From the NCBI GenBank assembly GCA_963669155.1, contig OZ022593.1:7588571-7652570 (forward strand): a DNA stretch of 64,000 nt. Reading direction: 5' to 3'. Positions 22,373 through 34,785 of the stretch are shown one piece after another. The notes beneath the pieces were generated by a model. The model saw only the letters and a program-made list of their open reading frames with translations, was not told the DNA's origin and did no database searches. The stretch is from Arbacia lixula. Lineage: Eukaryota > Echinodermata > Echinoidea > Arbacioida > Arbaciidae. Every line of letters starts with the position of its first letter. Within the stretch, counting starts at the first letter, position 1. Made by a program: the position numbers and the translations under genes.

Positions 22373-23769
22373 CTATCCGGTGGAGAACTGGCTCTGGGCT
22401 CCGATCCATGGTCTAATATTTAAGTTTTCCCATTTAGAGAAATGGATTGTAAGGGTCCCCCTCTTTGTTGCTAATTTCTTTTCTTCTCTTTGATCCCCCC
22501 TAATACTATTTTTTATTTCAATCAATGAAGGAGGTTTTTTTAATTCTCGGTTTTTGTAAATAAGATATTTAACTAAAATCAAAACATGATTAATTAATTG
22601 ATATTTACCTTTACTTTTCTCTTGCTTCCCGAAAAGAATTTCCTGCCAACTAAATTGATTTATTTCAAAATTTAAACTTCTTGCACATAGATCCCAAAGT
22701 GATTTTGAAAATTCACAATTATAAAATAAATGTTCATACGTTTCTTCTTCCTTTTCACAAAATGAGCATAAATTGGTCGAAATAAGACCAAAACGGAAAA
22801 GGTGGTGGTTAGTGTATAAAATATTATGCAAGAGTTTATACCGGAACTCCCTTAATCGACTATTCAGTGTGCAATATCTTAGTCTTAAAAATATACTTTC
22901 TATTTCCTTATTGGTAAGATCATAATTCGTTCTAATTCTGTCAAAAATAGAAGGTTTAATTTCATTTTTATATAACAGCTGTTCGTATATATCTTTTGAT
23001 TTCAAAAACATCAAATTAGTCGTTTTCTTACCCAAATTGAAATCGATTCCAGAGTTATGCTTTGCATTTATTTCAATATTGTTCTTCCAACTAACAGGTA
23101 AACAGGCATAAATATGCTTAATCTTTTCAACATCATTTGCATCTAAATTCAAATTAAGAAAATGTGTATCACATTTTAGTTTACCGTTATTATCCAAAAT
23201 ATGATGCAGTCTATAAACCCCTTTATCGTATAGAATTTTATCAAATATACAACTCCCTTTATATCGAATAAGCTTATTATTAAAAATCACCACTTTCCCA
23301 AACTCTGTACTTCTAATATGTCTTATATTTACCCACTCTTCTAACAATTCCATGTAAAATTTGGAAGCTGTTACTTTCAATAAACCTGGTATATAGTCAC
23401 ATGAAAATAACAGATCTCCACCCAAATGTTTAGTGGCAAAATTAAAGTACCGTTTCCATTTCATATCTTCATCTTTATTTAAAAGTCTTTTAATCCACAT
23501 TATACGCTGTGCCTTTACCTGTACAGGGAAGTTTAACGTCTTTAATCCTCCTTGCTTATAGTCTAAAAACATTGTATTCCTATTAATTTTGTCTTCCTTA
23601 CCTTTCCATAAAAAATCAAAAGTTAATTCATCCAATGATTCATAAACCCACTTAGGAACAGGAGTAAGAGACGCTCGGAAGAGTACTTTAGAATAGATAT
23701 GCACCTTCAATAGTTGAATTTTCCCCATGAGTGTTATATCCCTTAGCTTCCAAAAGTTCAAGAGTGTTT
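22373..23769 (-). pseudogene. LINE ORF2 C-terminal region (L1/Tx1 type)
   Basis: About 465 uninterrupted codons. The start resembles the L1/Tx1 thumb region (FWKLRDITLMGKIQLLKVHI, then SLDELTFDFLWKGK and NFPVQVKAQRIMWIKRLL). The C-terminus has a Cys/His knuckle (LCSFCEKEEETYEHLFYNC). The RT catalytic core and endonuclease are absent. Translation continues upstream only through the microsatellite, giving an Ile/Tyr/Ser repeat that is not protein-coding. The unbroken frame suggests a recent insertion. Confidence 0.85.
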
Positions 23770-24045
23770 TAATAGATAGATAGATAGATAGATCGATAGA
23801 TAGATAGATATATAGATAGATAGATAGATAGATAGATGGATAGATAGAATGATAGATATAAAGATAGATATATAGATAGATACATATATATATACACAAC
23901 TAAATAGATAGATAAATAGATTAATAGATCGACAGATAGATAGATAAATGAATAGTTAAAGAGATAGATAAATAGATTAATAGATCGGCAGATAAATCGA
24001 TAGATAGATAGATAGATGGATAGATAGATAGATTGAAAGATAGAT
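23770..24045. repeat. (GATA)n microsatellite
   Basis: TAGA/GATA repeats with scattered substitutions over ~275 bp, directly adjoining the truncated 5' end of the LINE. Confidence 0.95.
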
Positions 24046-24639
24046 GACGATCTGTATGACAATTAACATATTCGATGTGAAAGCCCCTGTCATTTACTTT
24101 TAATGTACATCAATAGATAATCAAACTTCACGCGTAGGTATGTTTCAGTGGGCACTTATTTTAGCGCGCGAGCCGACCCTTATCGTATTCAAGCTTCCAG
24201 TGTCCTTCAATCAATGCATCATTTGTCTGGAATCGTTCTGCTAACTTAATTCGGCACCAAAAACGTCATCGTTATCAGTTTTACTGATGATTTCAACATG
24301 ATGCATTATAGTCCACCATTTGAGTGAGCCAACTATTACCATGAATTAATGTTAAGAAGACGTAGGCTATACAGAGGAGATGTGATGTACTAGTAAATAT
24401 ATTAATAGTTCAAAAATAATAATAATTTATCATTTGTTTAGCGCCTAATATGAAACAGTTTTTATCTCCCAGCCCTTTACACCATTATTAGTCCGAGCAT
24501 CGGATGTTTGTAAGTATTTGTGACACCTCTCCAATCCCAAGTGATCATGTTAGCATCATGACAGCCAGACAAACACGCTCATTATCTCATTATGTTTCCA
24601 CCATTCCTATCCAATTATGCACATGAGCGGAGTCATGAC

Positions 24640-24935
24640 GACTGTTGTGTGAAAACTAAGATAATTGACTCACTAGCGTAATTGTGCTTGACAAAATGAA
24701 GCAACTAACAAAAGAGGTTTTTCTCGGAAATGAGCGAAATGTGTCTGTCATTAACATTGACATCAGTGCAACACCGCATCCCGTTAGATTGAATATCTTG
24801 CAGCAAGATGAATACTTCTTCTCCAGATTTTGTCTTTGTATAGGGAACTCTGAATACAGTCTAAGAGCACAAATATTGCATATTTGAGTGATTTGTCACT
24901 TGCTTCTTTTTCAAAGTAGGGCAGAATAGTCATGG
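24640..24935 (+). repeat. Host repeat, uninterrupted relative of 17690-19410
   Basis: The sequence (TTGACAAAATGAAGCAACTA..., CATCAGTGCAACACCGCATC..., TTTTTCAAAGTAGGGCAG) matches the pieces flanking the family A and B insertions near 17700-19410. It therefore provides the empty-site comparison for both. Confidence 0.75.
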
Positions 24936-25140
24936 TAGGTCTACGTCATTATGTCGGCTTCTTGATTATCGTCATTTTATCAACACTGTTCTATGTAAGT
25001 GATTGATTCGTAAGCGGACGTGTTACAAACAACAATGACAGCATATCAAAGGTACACATGGGCGCGTGAGAGATTAAATGACACTGCAGTGACAACATGA
25101 TTTAGTCACGAAACTGCAGTCGTAAGGGCTGCGACTAGAA

Positions 25141-25245
25141 ATGTGACGTCACCTTCTTACACAAATCCATTGACCGGGTCCTGGGATTCAGCCAGCCACA
25201 GAGACATACAATTTTCGGGATCGTGTCGTCTGCGGTGGCTTTTAG
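25141..25245 (+). repeat. TGACGTCACCTT dispersed repeat, copy 2
   Basis: TGACGTCACCTTCTTACAC, ACCGGGTCCTGGGATTCAGC, GGATCGTGTCGTCTGCGGTGG. Related to 19470-19577 and 41187-41285. Confidence 0.75.
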
Positions 25246-25259
25246 TCAAGAATCAAAAT

Positions 25260-26510
25260 TTACGTTTTCGTTCCCTTTCGCGCTCTTTCCCTGTCCATAT
25301 CCAGGTTTCCCCCTCCCCTCCTGCTCCATCCCATTTTTTCCTCCCTATCTTCAATAATAATATATGCCGTTTATACTATTGTTCTTCTCAGTTTCGTCAA
25401 GTTTTGGATGTCATTTGCATCAGACGTGACACTTTCTCTCCTGGTATCTGCTAACGCTACCTTGGACCGCAGAGGCCACCCTTACCCAATCATCCTCTGC
25501 CATATGCTCATCGTGGCGCACTGCACAGGTAACTATCGGGTCAAACTGAAGATGCTCCCACTTAACCTTTGACCTTTATCGCAAATAAGATTTGACCTTT
25601 ACGAGAAAAAATGCCATTTGTGCTGTAAGGCGCAAAATGATGTCTGATATCGCAGAAGTGATTTCTAAGTTTCCATCCAACGGCACATGGAATACCAGTT
25701 TTATCGCTTTATATTTAACCTCTGACCTTGACAAGTGACTTTTCTTAGAATCTATGTGGGGATCTGCTAATTGTTGTTTCCTCATTGTGATCCAAGTAAA
25801 TTCCTACTGCGCTCGAGTTTTTTGATACTTTTACTAGAAAATCAAAATTTGTGATAGTAAAAACATAATATTCCGAAAAGAATATTCTTCACTCTTCTCG
25901 TTTTTGTTTTCTTTCTTGGTCGTGAATGATCTTGGGGGAAAGCGCCCCAAGCTCCTTCGTCTTTACAGCACTGTCTTTACAGTTTATGATTGCGTATAAC
26001 GGTGTTTGGACAAACATAAAAAGGGATGGATTAATGGTATGAAAGTTTGACAGTTATTGAAAGATAAACAAGTTGCTATTTGCAATCACATACCCACATC
26101 AATACATGTGTAATGGTATTTATTAACATTATCGAGGCCACATTGCACATACGTTACTCTACCGACACGCAGCGATTATCGACATCATTTATATTCGAAA
26201 TTTCTGAGAAATTCACGATTTTAAGGGACAGTTGGTCACGAATAAGATGCCACCTCCCCTGTAGAGGCCTCGCTTCGTCTTTGTGGAATATGTACGGGAC
26301 ATGGCAGATTGTGGGCTCTGACAGTGAGCGTGACTCTTCTTTTACCCAACACAAACATACAACTTCAATATTTTTTAAAAATTGTTACAACATTGTCCAG
26401 TTTTATATTATCAGTGCAAGCTTGCTCATGAGGTTCAGAGTAATGTTTATAATATATTCATCATGTGCATAGAGAAGGTGGCTTTGCTCTGGTCGCGAGT
26501 GTTAGCAGCA
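25260..26510. other. Noncoding stretch
   Basis: No domain in any frame. The 130-codon frame at 26080-26472 shows no recognisable family and overlaps a minus-strand frame of similar quality. Confidence 0.35.
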
Positions 26511-26519
26511 ATTCCTCAT

Positions 26520-26695
26520 ACCACATGTAGGGGAAAGTCAACCCATAATGCACCTCACAGCGACATCCGGATTTTTCCGCTTCCGGTCACATGTACAAGA
26601 ACAGTAGACCGGAAGTGAACACAATTGCATACAAAATTTAAAAGTGGCTGGCGGTGTATTATGGGACGACTTTCCTGTATATACCGTGTGGAGAA
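26520..26695. mobile_element. Foldback element, GGAAAGTC/CATAATGCACC family, copy 1
   Basis: GGGGAAAGTCAACCCATAAT at the left is mirrored by TATTATGGGACGACTTTCC at the right, with CCGGTC / GACCGG inside. Relatives lie at 48035-48230 and 48405-48580. Confidence 0.65.
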
Positions 26696-27022
26696 TTGCG
26701 TGCATGTCCAATATGGACGACTATACAGCAAATACCACGAAGTCCATCCGGCCATCAATGACGTTCTGGCAAAACTGTAATTGTGATCCAGGCGTAGTTC
26801 ATACCTTTTACATCCAAGTATGTTCTTCTCTTTTGTTTGAATGATTTAATGTTACCTTCGGAGATATATACTACATCTTATCTCATCTTTGTTTTTCACG
26901 GTATTGTCCGGAGTAAACAGATTTTAATTGATCACTCTATTTCTGTAGGTTGCTGTTTTAGGCTCAGTGGCAAAATGGCAATGTAATTGGTACTCGAATA
27001 AGTCGATCGCGTTCAGAACTCC

Positions 27023-27671
27023 TTAAAGGACCCCTGTCATCAAAATGTATGTTTAGTTCTGTTGATGCAACTTAATATGTATATAACAAAATCACAAACT
27101 GTTCAATGAAAATATGTGTCCTATATTTTACAATAATTTTTCTATATTTTTTCTCAGCACTGATAAGCCCCGCCTCCAAAATATCCTTCAACTCAAGATT
27201 CCCCCTGTGACATCACCAAAAGTAGAAATTAGCAGGATAATAGACATAATTTATGCACAAACTAAACATTGCAACGACTACCTGCAAGTGCTTATAATAG
27301 CATCACATAGTTAATACATTTCTGACATAAGGAAACGATTATTCCCACATGAATGTATGTTAGATGGTATTGTGTGAAGACATGTGATGCTCTTGTGGGC
27401 AGGTGGAGGTAGTCAGTGCAATGTTTAATTTGTGCAAAAATTTTACGTATTATCCTGCTAATTTGTACCTTTGATGATGTCACAGGGTGAATCTTGAGCT
27501 GGAGGATATTTTGGAGGAGGGGCTTATCAGTGCTGAGAAAAAAATGTTATATAAAGAAAAATTATTTTAAGATATACGACACATATTTCCTTTGAACAGT
27601 TAGTGATTTTTTTTATGACATGTTGCATCAGCAGAAGTCGACATATATTTTTGATGACAGGGTACCTTTAA
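27023..27671. mobile_element. ~640-bp palindromic TTAA-flanked element, copy 1
   Basis: Both ends sit in TTAA (27023-27026 and 27668-27671), with inverted ends AAGGACCCCTGTCATCAAAA and TTTGATGACAGGGTACCTT. The two halves are inverted copies of each other along almost the whole length (for example CAGCACTGATAAGCCCCGCC against GGGGCTTATCAGTGCTG). The RNA or single strand would fold into a very long hairpin. TTAA targets suggest a piggyBac- or Kolobok-type helper. Confidence 0.85.
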
Positions 27672-27679
27672 GAACGACA

Positions 27680-29935
27680 ATGTATGACAGAGTCATCTAA
27701 GACGAGCTCAGACGTGGGCAGTAGGCAATCTCGCGGTCATGCAATGGTTGATATCACGCAGTAGAGGCGCCATACAGCATCACAAACGAGTTGACCGCTC
27801 ATCTATTATTCATCTCAAGATAGCGTATGCAGTAGCATTACTTTGCTAAATCAACTTGCGCTGTAGATAGAAGTGCGCACACTGTTTAAAGTGTTTTTTT
27901 TCTCGAACTTATATACAATCAATATTTGTAATAAGAAATTCGTGAAATAATACGTGAACTGTTAACATCTTATTCATAGAAAAATGCAGTACTGCTGAGA
28001 GAAAGTGTGGTTAATTACCGTATATAAAAAAACAAATACAAATCAAGCGTATGTGCATTTCACTGACTGAATGGAACAAACATAGTGGAGGTTATAACAC
28101 ATTATGACAAGAAATTCTTCTCCCTCATGTTACACCATGCAAACATTTCATTTTATTCATTTTCTACACGAAACATACTTTGCCTACAAATAAACATTTC
28201 AAATGAAATTTCAAAAATACATTTAGTATAAATATCGTCGACAAAATGAATAAAAATGAGGACGGAATATACTATAATATAAGATGATATAGTTTAGCAT
28301 CATATAACGTAAGCCAAAACTAGTACATGTATTTTGTAAGTGCACTCCCTTTACAACAAATCATGATGTAAAATTCAAATTGTTGTTTCCTTAAACGAAA
28401 CCATAGCACGCACAATGCAACTCGTCATTGGATTTTTCTTGGGCATTGTTTTCATTGTAAAATGGATCGTGATTCATCGCAGCTTATTTCTAAAGACGTC
28501 CTAAAAAAATATGTTACGTCATACAACAGAGACGTCATGGAGCTTAACAGTGATGTTTTAAGCAGAATACACCTATTTGGCTTTTGTCACATGATAACCG
28601 ACCCCGCTGCACAGTCCTTCCCAGTCAACACAATGAAGATGATTACGTATTCTATGATCGTATTTCCATTTAATTTATTTTTGTAGCAAGATTTGGTTGG
28701 CTCTTTGTTAAATGTACTTGTCTGGCAGCCGGCGCGAAATAATTACGAGAAAGGACAATTGCTTGTCGGAGAGTTGAGATTATTGCAAATTAGTTAAACA
28801 CACTTTTCATTCATTCACGAAATGATGACGTTCATTCGATGCCTGGAAACAGATGCTCTACTTATCATAACAATCCCTGAAGATCTTTCATTCAGCACGA
28901 ATGAACAATTTGCGATCAAACTTGAAATCTGCGACCCCGTCGTGATATATATTATTGAAGAAAAATATGGCTCTTATTTATTGTAAATTGTAATTAACGG
29001 CGCAAAACAGATTTGAAAGAAAGTTGAGGTCTATTTAAGAAGCCTTTATTGCTCGAGGCGTTCTTTCATTTTATTGGAAATAAAGTGGTGACGGTTCCAC
29101 GATTCTGGTTTTAAGTCGCAACAATTCGACAAGATGTTTATATAGCACTTGAATGACAATGTGTAATCAGAGAGCAAAGCTCGATTCTGCAGAGAATTGA
29201 GTCAATCTCAATTCACTACCATTATACCACAGTTGTATGCTGCGTCTGTTACGGTGTTCCCTCCCTCCCTCTTTCTCTCCACTATTCCCATCCCCCTTTC
29301 TGTTTTCGCTTGTCTTTTCAAACGTACGTCTACAACTTATCACTCATAATTTCTGGGGCAACGTTAACGCTTTTAAGGCTAACAGCTTTTTCTGTTGATT
29401 CCTCAAAGTAATGAACCCGTATATTTGTTGTTGTGTATTCCAATGTGTTATGTTCAGATTTGTAATGTGTTGTTTTATGAAATGTTCTTTTAATATTCAT
29501 ATAGTATGTCTGTTTTTGTGACGAATGAAATCAGAATAACTAACCTGAACTGGGTTAACCTACATCGTATAAGTATATGTACCTTTGCAATCATACTAGA
29601 TGTTAAAACAACTTTCGACACTATTTCGACAATATTGAAAAAAAAGTCACGACCCCGATGAGACTAACATTCACACACTAAAATATTAATTTAAACCATG
29701 CCTTTTACACTTTTACTTCTAATTAAACCATGTTCTTTTAGAAACTCATCTTCCCAATTCACTACAATTAAAATCAAGAATGCATATACATCAATTTTTG
29801 TACATATTGCACTTCAACGTGTTTATCACAGTTGCTTGATTAACTCTACACAAAACGGAAGTAGACTATTTTTAATTTGTTAGTTTTTTTTATTAATACT
29901 GTTGGGAAAAGGGAAACATGGTGAAAAGATTGGGT
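27680..29935. other. Noncoding stretch
   Basis: AT-rich, no recognisable exon. The plus-strand frame 28462-28686 (MDRDSSQLISKDVLKKYVTS...) has no known domain. Confidence 0.35.
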
Positions 29936-30241
29936 TCTTTTTTTTTTTTGGCGGGAGCTAGTTCTGTTTCGTGGGGTTGGGTGGAGGGGGGGGGGGGGGT
30001 AAGCACTCCAATAAAGACGCAAGTCAAGCTGGCGTGCTGTTCGTTGTTTCATTTATTCACGAAACTGAAAACATAAGCGTAAGCCAAAGCAAACGCCCCA
30101 AGGTCAACAAAGGACACCATAGGCAAAACACTCCTCCTTGGATTACCAGAGAGCCATAGACAGGACTCGAAGTCAGCTAAATATCTCTAGCTGACAAGTC
30201 CCCAGCCACTCAATACGGGACGATTAAGTTGCGAGATACCC

Positions 30242-30358
30242 AGGAGGGCGTTTCATGAACATTTTCGTCTGACAAGCTGTCTTTCTCCGATAGTTACCAT
30301 AGTAACAGTCAGAGGCTAGTACCTCTGAGTGCTGACAACGTTCATGAAACGCCCTCCA
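30242..30358. mobile_element. Short MITE with GGAGGGCGTTTCATGAAC ends
   Basis: Left GGAGGGCGTTTCATGAAC and right GTTCATGAAACGCCCTCC are perfect inverted repeats of 18 bp. Total length is ~117 bp. GTTACCATAGTAAC forms a second small palindrome inside. Confidence 0.85.
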
Positions 30359-30359
30359 G

Positions 30360-31300
30360 GAATCATGACGGTCTGAAGTGTAGGCAGGATGGCAAGTAAA
30401 AGGTTTCTTTTTCGCGCATCCCTATATCCCCATTTCATTACCTAACCACCCTCCGATTCGGATTCAACACTTTGTGGAGGGTTCCCATCTAAAATAATTA
30501 TATTTATAGGATGGTGAGCTCCTGGGGTGTCAAACTAACGAAAAGTAATGAAGCTAAGCACACGTCGATCTGTTTTTGATTATTCACGGTGCACTGAAAC
30601 TGGAAGATTGGGAGACAGGTGCGGTGCATTCACCATCAATGAATACACGTAAACAAATCATACCATACACACGGGGAGGAAATGTATCGAGTACCAAAGT
30701 GTGACGTCATTTCAGCATGTTGTCAACAAATCTGACAAGATATGTGGGTAAAGCGAGCAGCGGTGATCATGACCGGGTCCCTCATTGGGAGCGCCCGATA
30801 CTATCCCGCTAGACAATGACGGACTAGTTAAATTGTCGCTTGAGTAGAGTTCTTTAGAAGTAGACACCTGCCTAACAATGGATGTGACAACATCACTTCG
30901 GTATACTCTGTAGAAGGTCTACTACAGCTGGGTATTTGAAAGCAAAATTTGTCGTCACAATGACTCAAGACTTCAGGTTAATTTAAATTTGTTAGCACTT
31001 TGTGGCTCTAACAAGTGAAAGTAAACTGAACGTTTTAATACCACGAGTTATTTATGGTTTTATGAGTTATGTGCCATGAGGACATTAACAAAAATGTAAC
31101 CACTCGTGGTTAATGACTTCTCATTTCAAGGGAAGCTAACGAATAAGCAGCTTGTTAAACCTCTAATCTCGGAAGCAGGGCGTAGGCAATCCGTGGACGG
31201 GATCGGGGTGAGAGTAGCGAGTGAAAAGTGTACCAAATGTATTCATATACGCAGTTGAAAGAAGCCCTTTTTGTGTGAGAAGGAGTGTGTCGAATACACA
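30360..31300. other. Noncoding stretch
   Basis: No exon or repeat family clearly recognised. Confidence 0.3.
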
Positions 31301-31323
31301 CGACCCACTTCGGTGCATACGCA

Positions 31324-31339
31324 CATACACAAACACATA

Positions 31340-31380
<41 letters not shown>

Positions 31381-31695
31381 GGAACACACACATTCTCTTA
31401 AGAACGCACACACTACATACATACAACACACACATGCACACACTTGTGAGTAAACACTCGCACAAATAGCCACCACACACTCACTCACACACACACACAC
31501 AAATAAACACACATACACTTGTAACACGTACGCACACACACACACACGCACAAACACACGCACAAACACACATACACACCCACATGATAAACCACATACA
31601 CACACACAAACACACCCACACGTACACACACACACAAACACACACCCACACACGCACAAGTACATGTACACACATTACATACACACATACACACA

Positions 31696-31730
<35 letters not shown>
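31324..31730. repeat. (CA)n-rich microsatellite tract
   Basis: About 400 bp of interrupted CA repeats. Open frames on either strand here are Thr/His or Val/Cys simple repeats, not proteins. Confidence 0.95.
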
Positions 31731-31732
<2 letters not shown>

Positions 31733-31759
31733 GCTGATAACAACAACAGCTCTCTGAAG

Positions 31760-34240
31760 TATGAGATAATACATATCTTTGCCAGCAGGTGGAAAAAATC
31801 CGACGCTTTCTAGATTTATCTTGTCAGCTGTCTAAAGATATTAGCAATCAGGATGTATCGCGACCAAGCCCGAGGCTAGTTTCCATGGTAACCATATTTC
31901 ATACGGACATTTTATTGAGCGTGTTTGGCACAAATATCAGCACGTGCTAATCCGCATGTCTATTGACATCCAGGAAACGCGTTACAAAACCAAAACGATC
32001 ACCAATCAGTGTTAACATGTACGGCGTATCATCACGAATGATACCCGTGAATAGAAATGATCAATTTCATGTTATTTCATTTTTCTCCCGCGATTCCTTT
32101 ATCTTTCACTACACATTTATTGTTCTCCTTTTCCCCTTATTGCGGATAGACAGTTAAGATTGAGCCATGATATAACATGCTTGATTTCGAGACTTGCAAT
32201 GAAGAAAATACAAATAAGTAATGCAAAATGAGATTAAACAGCGAATGTGCTAATTGTAAGTAGCATGTCACATTTTAAACGTCGTCATCACGCGCCGTCC
32301 ACTCACTGTCTCGACAATATTGGTGTAGCCTATGTATCATGCTCTTAAAGGGAAAGTCCACCCTGTAGTTACGTTGGTTTTGATAACAGCAAAACATGAC
32401 GCATAAGAAAGTTATGATTTGAACGATTTGAACGATGAGCGTGCCCTTTCCGATCACCTACCCGATAGACAATGTCTACGATGTCGAATTGGGGGGGGGG
32501 GGGGGGGACTAAACTAAACATGTCTTGTGCATGTTGACATTAATCATTTCATTGCAACCACACGGAGATGATTTAACTACATAACAAGCACTTTTTGACA
32601 AAATTAAAAGTTCAGCAGTGAAAGCTGAAATGTATGCATGTATACGAATGCATATGACCTATCGTAAAATACAGGTGAACGTGACGCAATTGCGTATGCA
32701 TCAAATTGTTGAGAGCAGCTGCTAGGAAGCAAATAATCAACGTCGGTGAAGGTGATGGGACGAACTATCACTTCCAAGGCGATCTGGAATTAGCTATCTT
32801 TCCGAAGCGTAGCTGAGGAAAGATAGCGTATACATTCAGATCGCCGAGGAAGTCATAGTTCGTCTCATTGCCTGAAACCAAAAGTTGATTATTTGCTTTA
32901 TATTCCACATGTGATATCAACAATCTATACAAAAAAAATGACAATTTAACGTACAAAAGCGTCCGGGTCGGTGCGGCTACGTGATCGCACTTTTTGGTTT
33001 CATATTCACGCGACGCTCCGAAACCTGGAAGCAAATTGACTTTGTGCACGTTGCGATATAGACTCTACAAATTCCAACGAACACGATGCCATAGTGACGC
33101 TAATTCGTAAGATTTTGATGGAAAGCAAGAAGTAATCGAAATTCGCTTACCTGTGCGGAATCGGTGAGAGCATAGATCCTCCGAGAATACCTTTCATAAT
33201 TCATATAAAATACAGGAAAGTGAAATTCTAGGTCAATTTTGGTACGAGGCGGTAGAGAATTGCACACTTGTTTTGATGAAATACTGTGTGGGGAAATGGA
33301 AGGCTTGCAGTGCTTGTACGTACTCCCGGCGCAGCGCGCTATTACCACAAATTTGTAATTACCGCGCACCGCGGCGTCGTCTGCGCCGAGATACAATTGA
33401 TAGTCCGAGTGGATGGCACTTTTATTTCGCGCGTACTCAAAATATTGATCACGCGTTAGGACTGTGAGGAGTGAAAAGATCGGCGAAACCAAAAAGTTCT
33501 ATCACCTAGAGTGTAACGAACTTTTCTTCTCAGGTGATCAGATGGGAAAAACTACGCTTAATCACGTGATCAACTCTTGACCAATCATATAGCAACATTC
33601 TTAGTATGTGGAATATAATCATGAATATTAAGTTGCGGCATCAAACCTTGTTCAAAGAGATGGAAATCTACGCGCTTAAACATCCTTTCTGACCCTCCTT
33701 ATTCTGAAAGAGTGTAAACGTGTAGGTTTTATCTCATGTCTCAATTTATCGCTAAGTACATCGTGACGTTATATTGCCATATGAATCGAAAAAAAATAAT
33801 TTTCCTGCATGACATGAAATTCTTTGAGCGTATCTGAATAATCCTGTATCATTTTCTTCTATATGTCAGTATGTTATGGCTGAGACATTGCTCTATGGGT
33901 TAGGTTGCCTTAATTTTTTTATTTGATGACGGCATCATGGCATATACCTTGATTATGGGCATTAATTTCAAAATGTGACGTATGTACGGGTTATGTCAAT
34001 GGAAGATGCACTTATTTCCAATCATGAAAGCTAGGGCATGACGATCTTCCATGAGCTGTATCTCTCTCATGTTTAATTTTGTATTCTGAAATTTTAGTAT
34101 GTTATAGCTGAATCTACCACCTATCGCCCCTGTGGTCTTTGCGTTTTATCAGATTTCGGAATCATGGCGACATTTTAGCTTGAATATTGATTTCGAAATC
34201 CTTCTAGCCCCTGCATTACGTGTTAATTGAATGGAAAGAT
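31760..34240. other. Noncoding stretch with repeats; no upstream TRPC exon seen
   Basis: Contains a poly-G run (32491-32508), a foldback (32755-32870) and a block related to 14620-14775. The minus frame 33492-33100 (130 codons) is open but matches no family. I looked here for ankyrin, TRP_2 or S1-S2 coding of the downstream TRPC gene and saw none. Confidence 0.35.
32755..32870. mobile_element. Foldback element, ~115 bp
   Basis: GACGAACTATCACTTCC..GGCGATCTG and CAGATCGCC..GGAAGTCATAGTTCGTC are inverted, with GCTATCTTTCC/GGAAAGATAGC as the inner arm. Confidence 0.75.
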
Positions 34241-34244
34241 TTTT

Positions 34245-34300
34245 TCATGAATTGGTTGAGACGCACGACCCCGGTTCGAATCCTGGTGTGGGTAAGGTCA
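34245..34300 (+). repeat. tRNA-like T-arm fragment
   Basis: CCCCGGTTCGAATCCTGG carries a perfect B box in a stem, but no D or anticodon arm precedes it. Probably a SINE or tRNA remnant. Confidence 0.45.
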
Positions 34301-34642
34301 ATACTTAATTCTTTTGCAATGCGATTTTTGCCACCGTCTTCTGTTCTTTCCCTCAGTTTGTCTTTCTCTTTGAGATTTTCTTTCCCATTTGTTTTCTCTC
34401 GCCCCTTTATCTTAAATGACTATTACATGTAATTACATTTTGTGAGCACATACATGTGACCATTCAGGAAAGTTTCTGAAATGTTAGTACGTTGTACGTG
34501 CACTGTGAGCTTTCTTGAGCGTTGCCTCCGATTTCTAATGCATAGATGGTGTCACCGTGTATTTACCAGCCTACGTCTTTGCATGAATTTGTCAATACCG
34601 ACCACATTATACTTGTCCACACGTATATCTCGTTTGTTTTAG

Positions 34643-34785
34643 GTCTGCTCTGGGGACACGCCAGGGAATTGTTCAGGGACGGCCCAAGAAAGTTCTGGAG
34701 GTACAGCATGAACGTCTTGGAGATGGTCATCGTTATTCTGTGCTTCGCCTTTGTGACGTGCGATTGCATTGGCAGGGCTCATTAC
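34643..34785 (+). CDS. TRPC exon a (S3 region)
   Basis: Acceptor GTTTTAG, donor TAC|GTAATT. Translation LLWGHARELFRDGPRKFWRY then the hydrophobic S3, ending CIGRAHY. It aligns to the TRPC segment IW.E...MW.GG..EY...WWN.MDF. Entry phase 1, exit phase 0. Confidence 0.88.

Larger units (their letters stand above)
21943..23769 (-). mobile_element. 5'-truncated L1/Tx1-like LINE
   Basis: The minus-strand element ends in a poly-A tail (plus-strand T runs at 21943-21970) and has a ~400-bp 3' UTR and the C-terminal part of ORF2. At its 5' end it abuts the GATA microsatellite directly. Truncation at the 5' end is typical of target-primed reverse transcription. Confidence 0.85.

Noticed and set aside
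23769..24062. Ile/Tyr/Ser repeat protein
   Set aside because: Translation of (GATA)n. The first ~43 codons of the 508-codon frame at 22373-23899 were also discarded for this reason.
28462..28686. MDRDSSQLISK... plus-strand frame as an upstream TRPC exon
   Set aside because: No match to ankyrin, TRP_2 or S1-S2 patterns and no suitable splice donor at its end.
31243..31774. Cys/Val-rich and Thr/His-rich frames suggestive of a small cysteine-rich protein
   Set aside because: They are readings of a CA microsatellite. All frames in the tract show the same periodicity.
33100..33492. 130-codon minus-strand frame
   Set aside because: No recognisable family. It lies next to foldback repeats and has no supporting exons.
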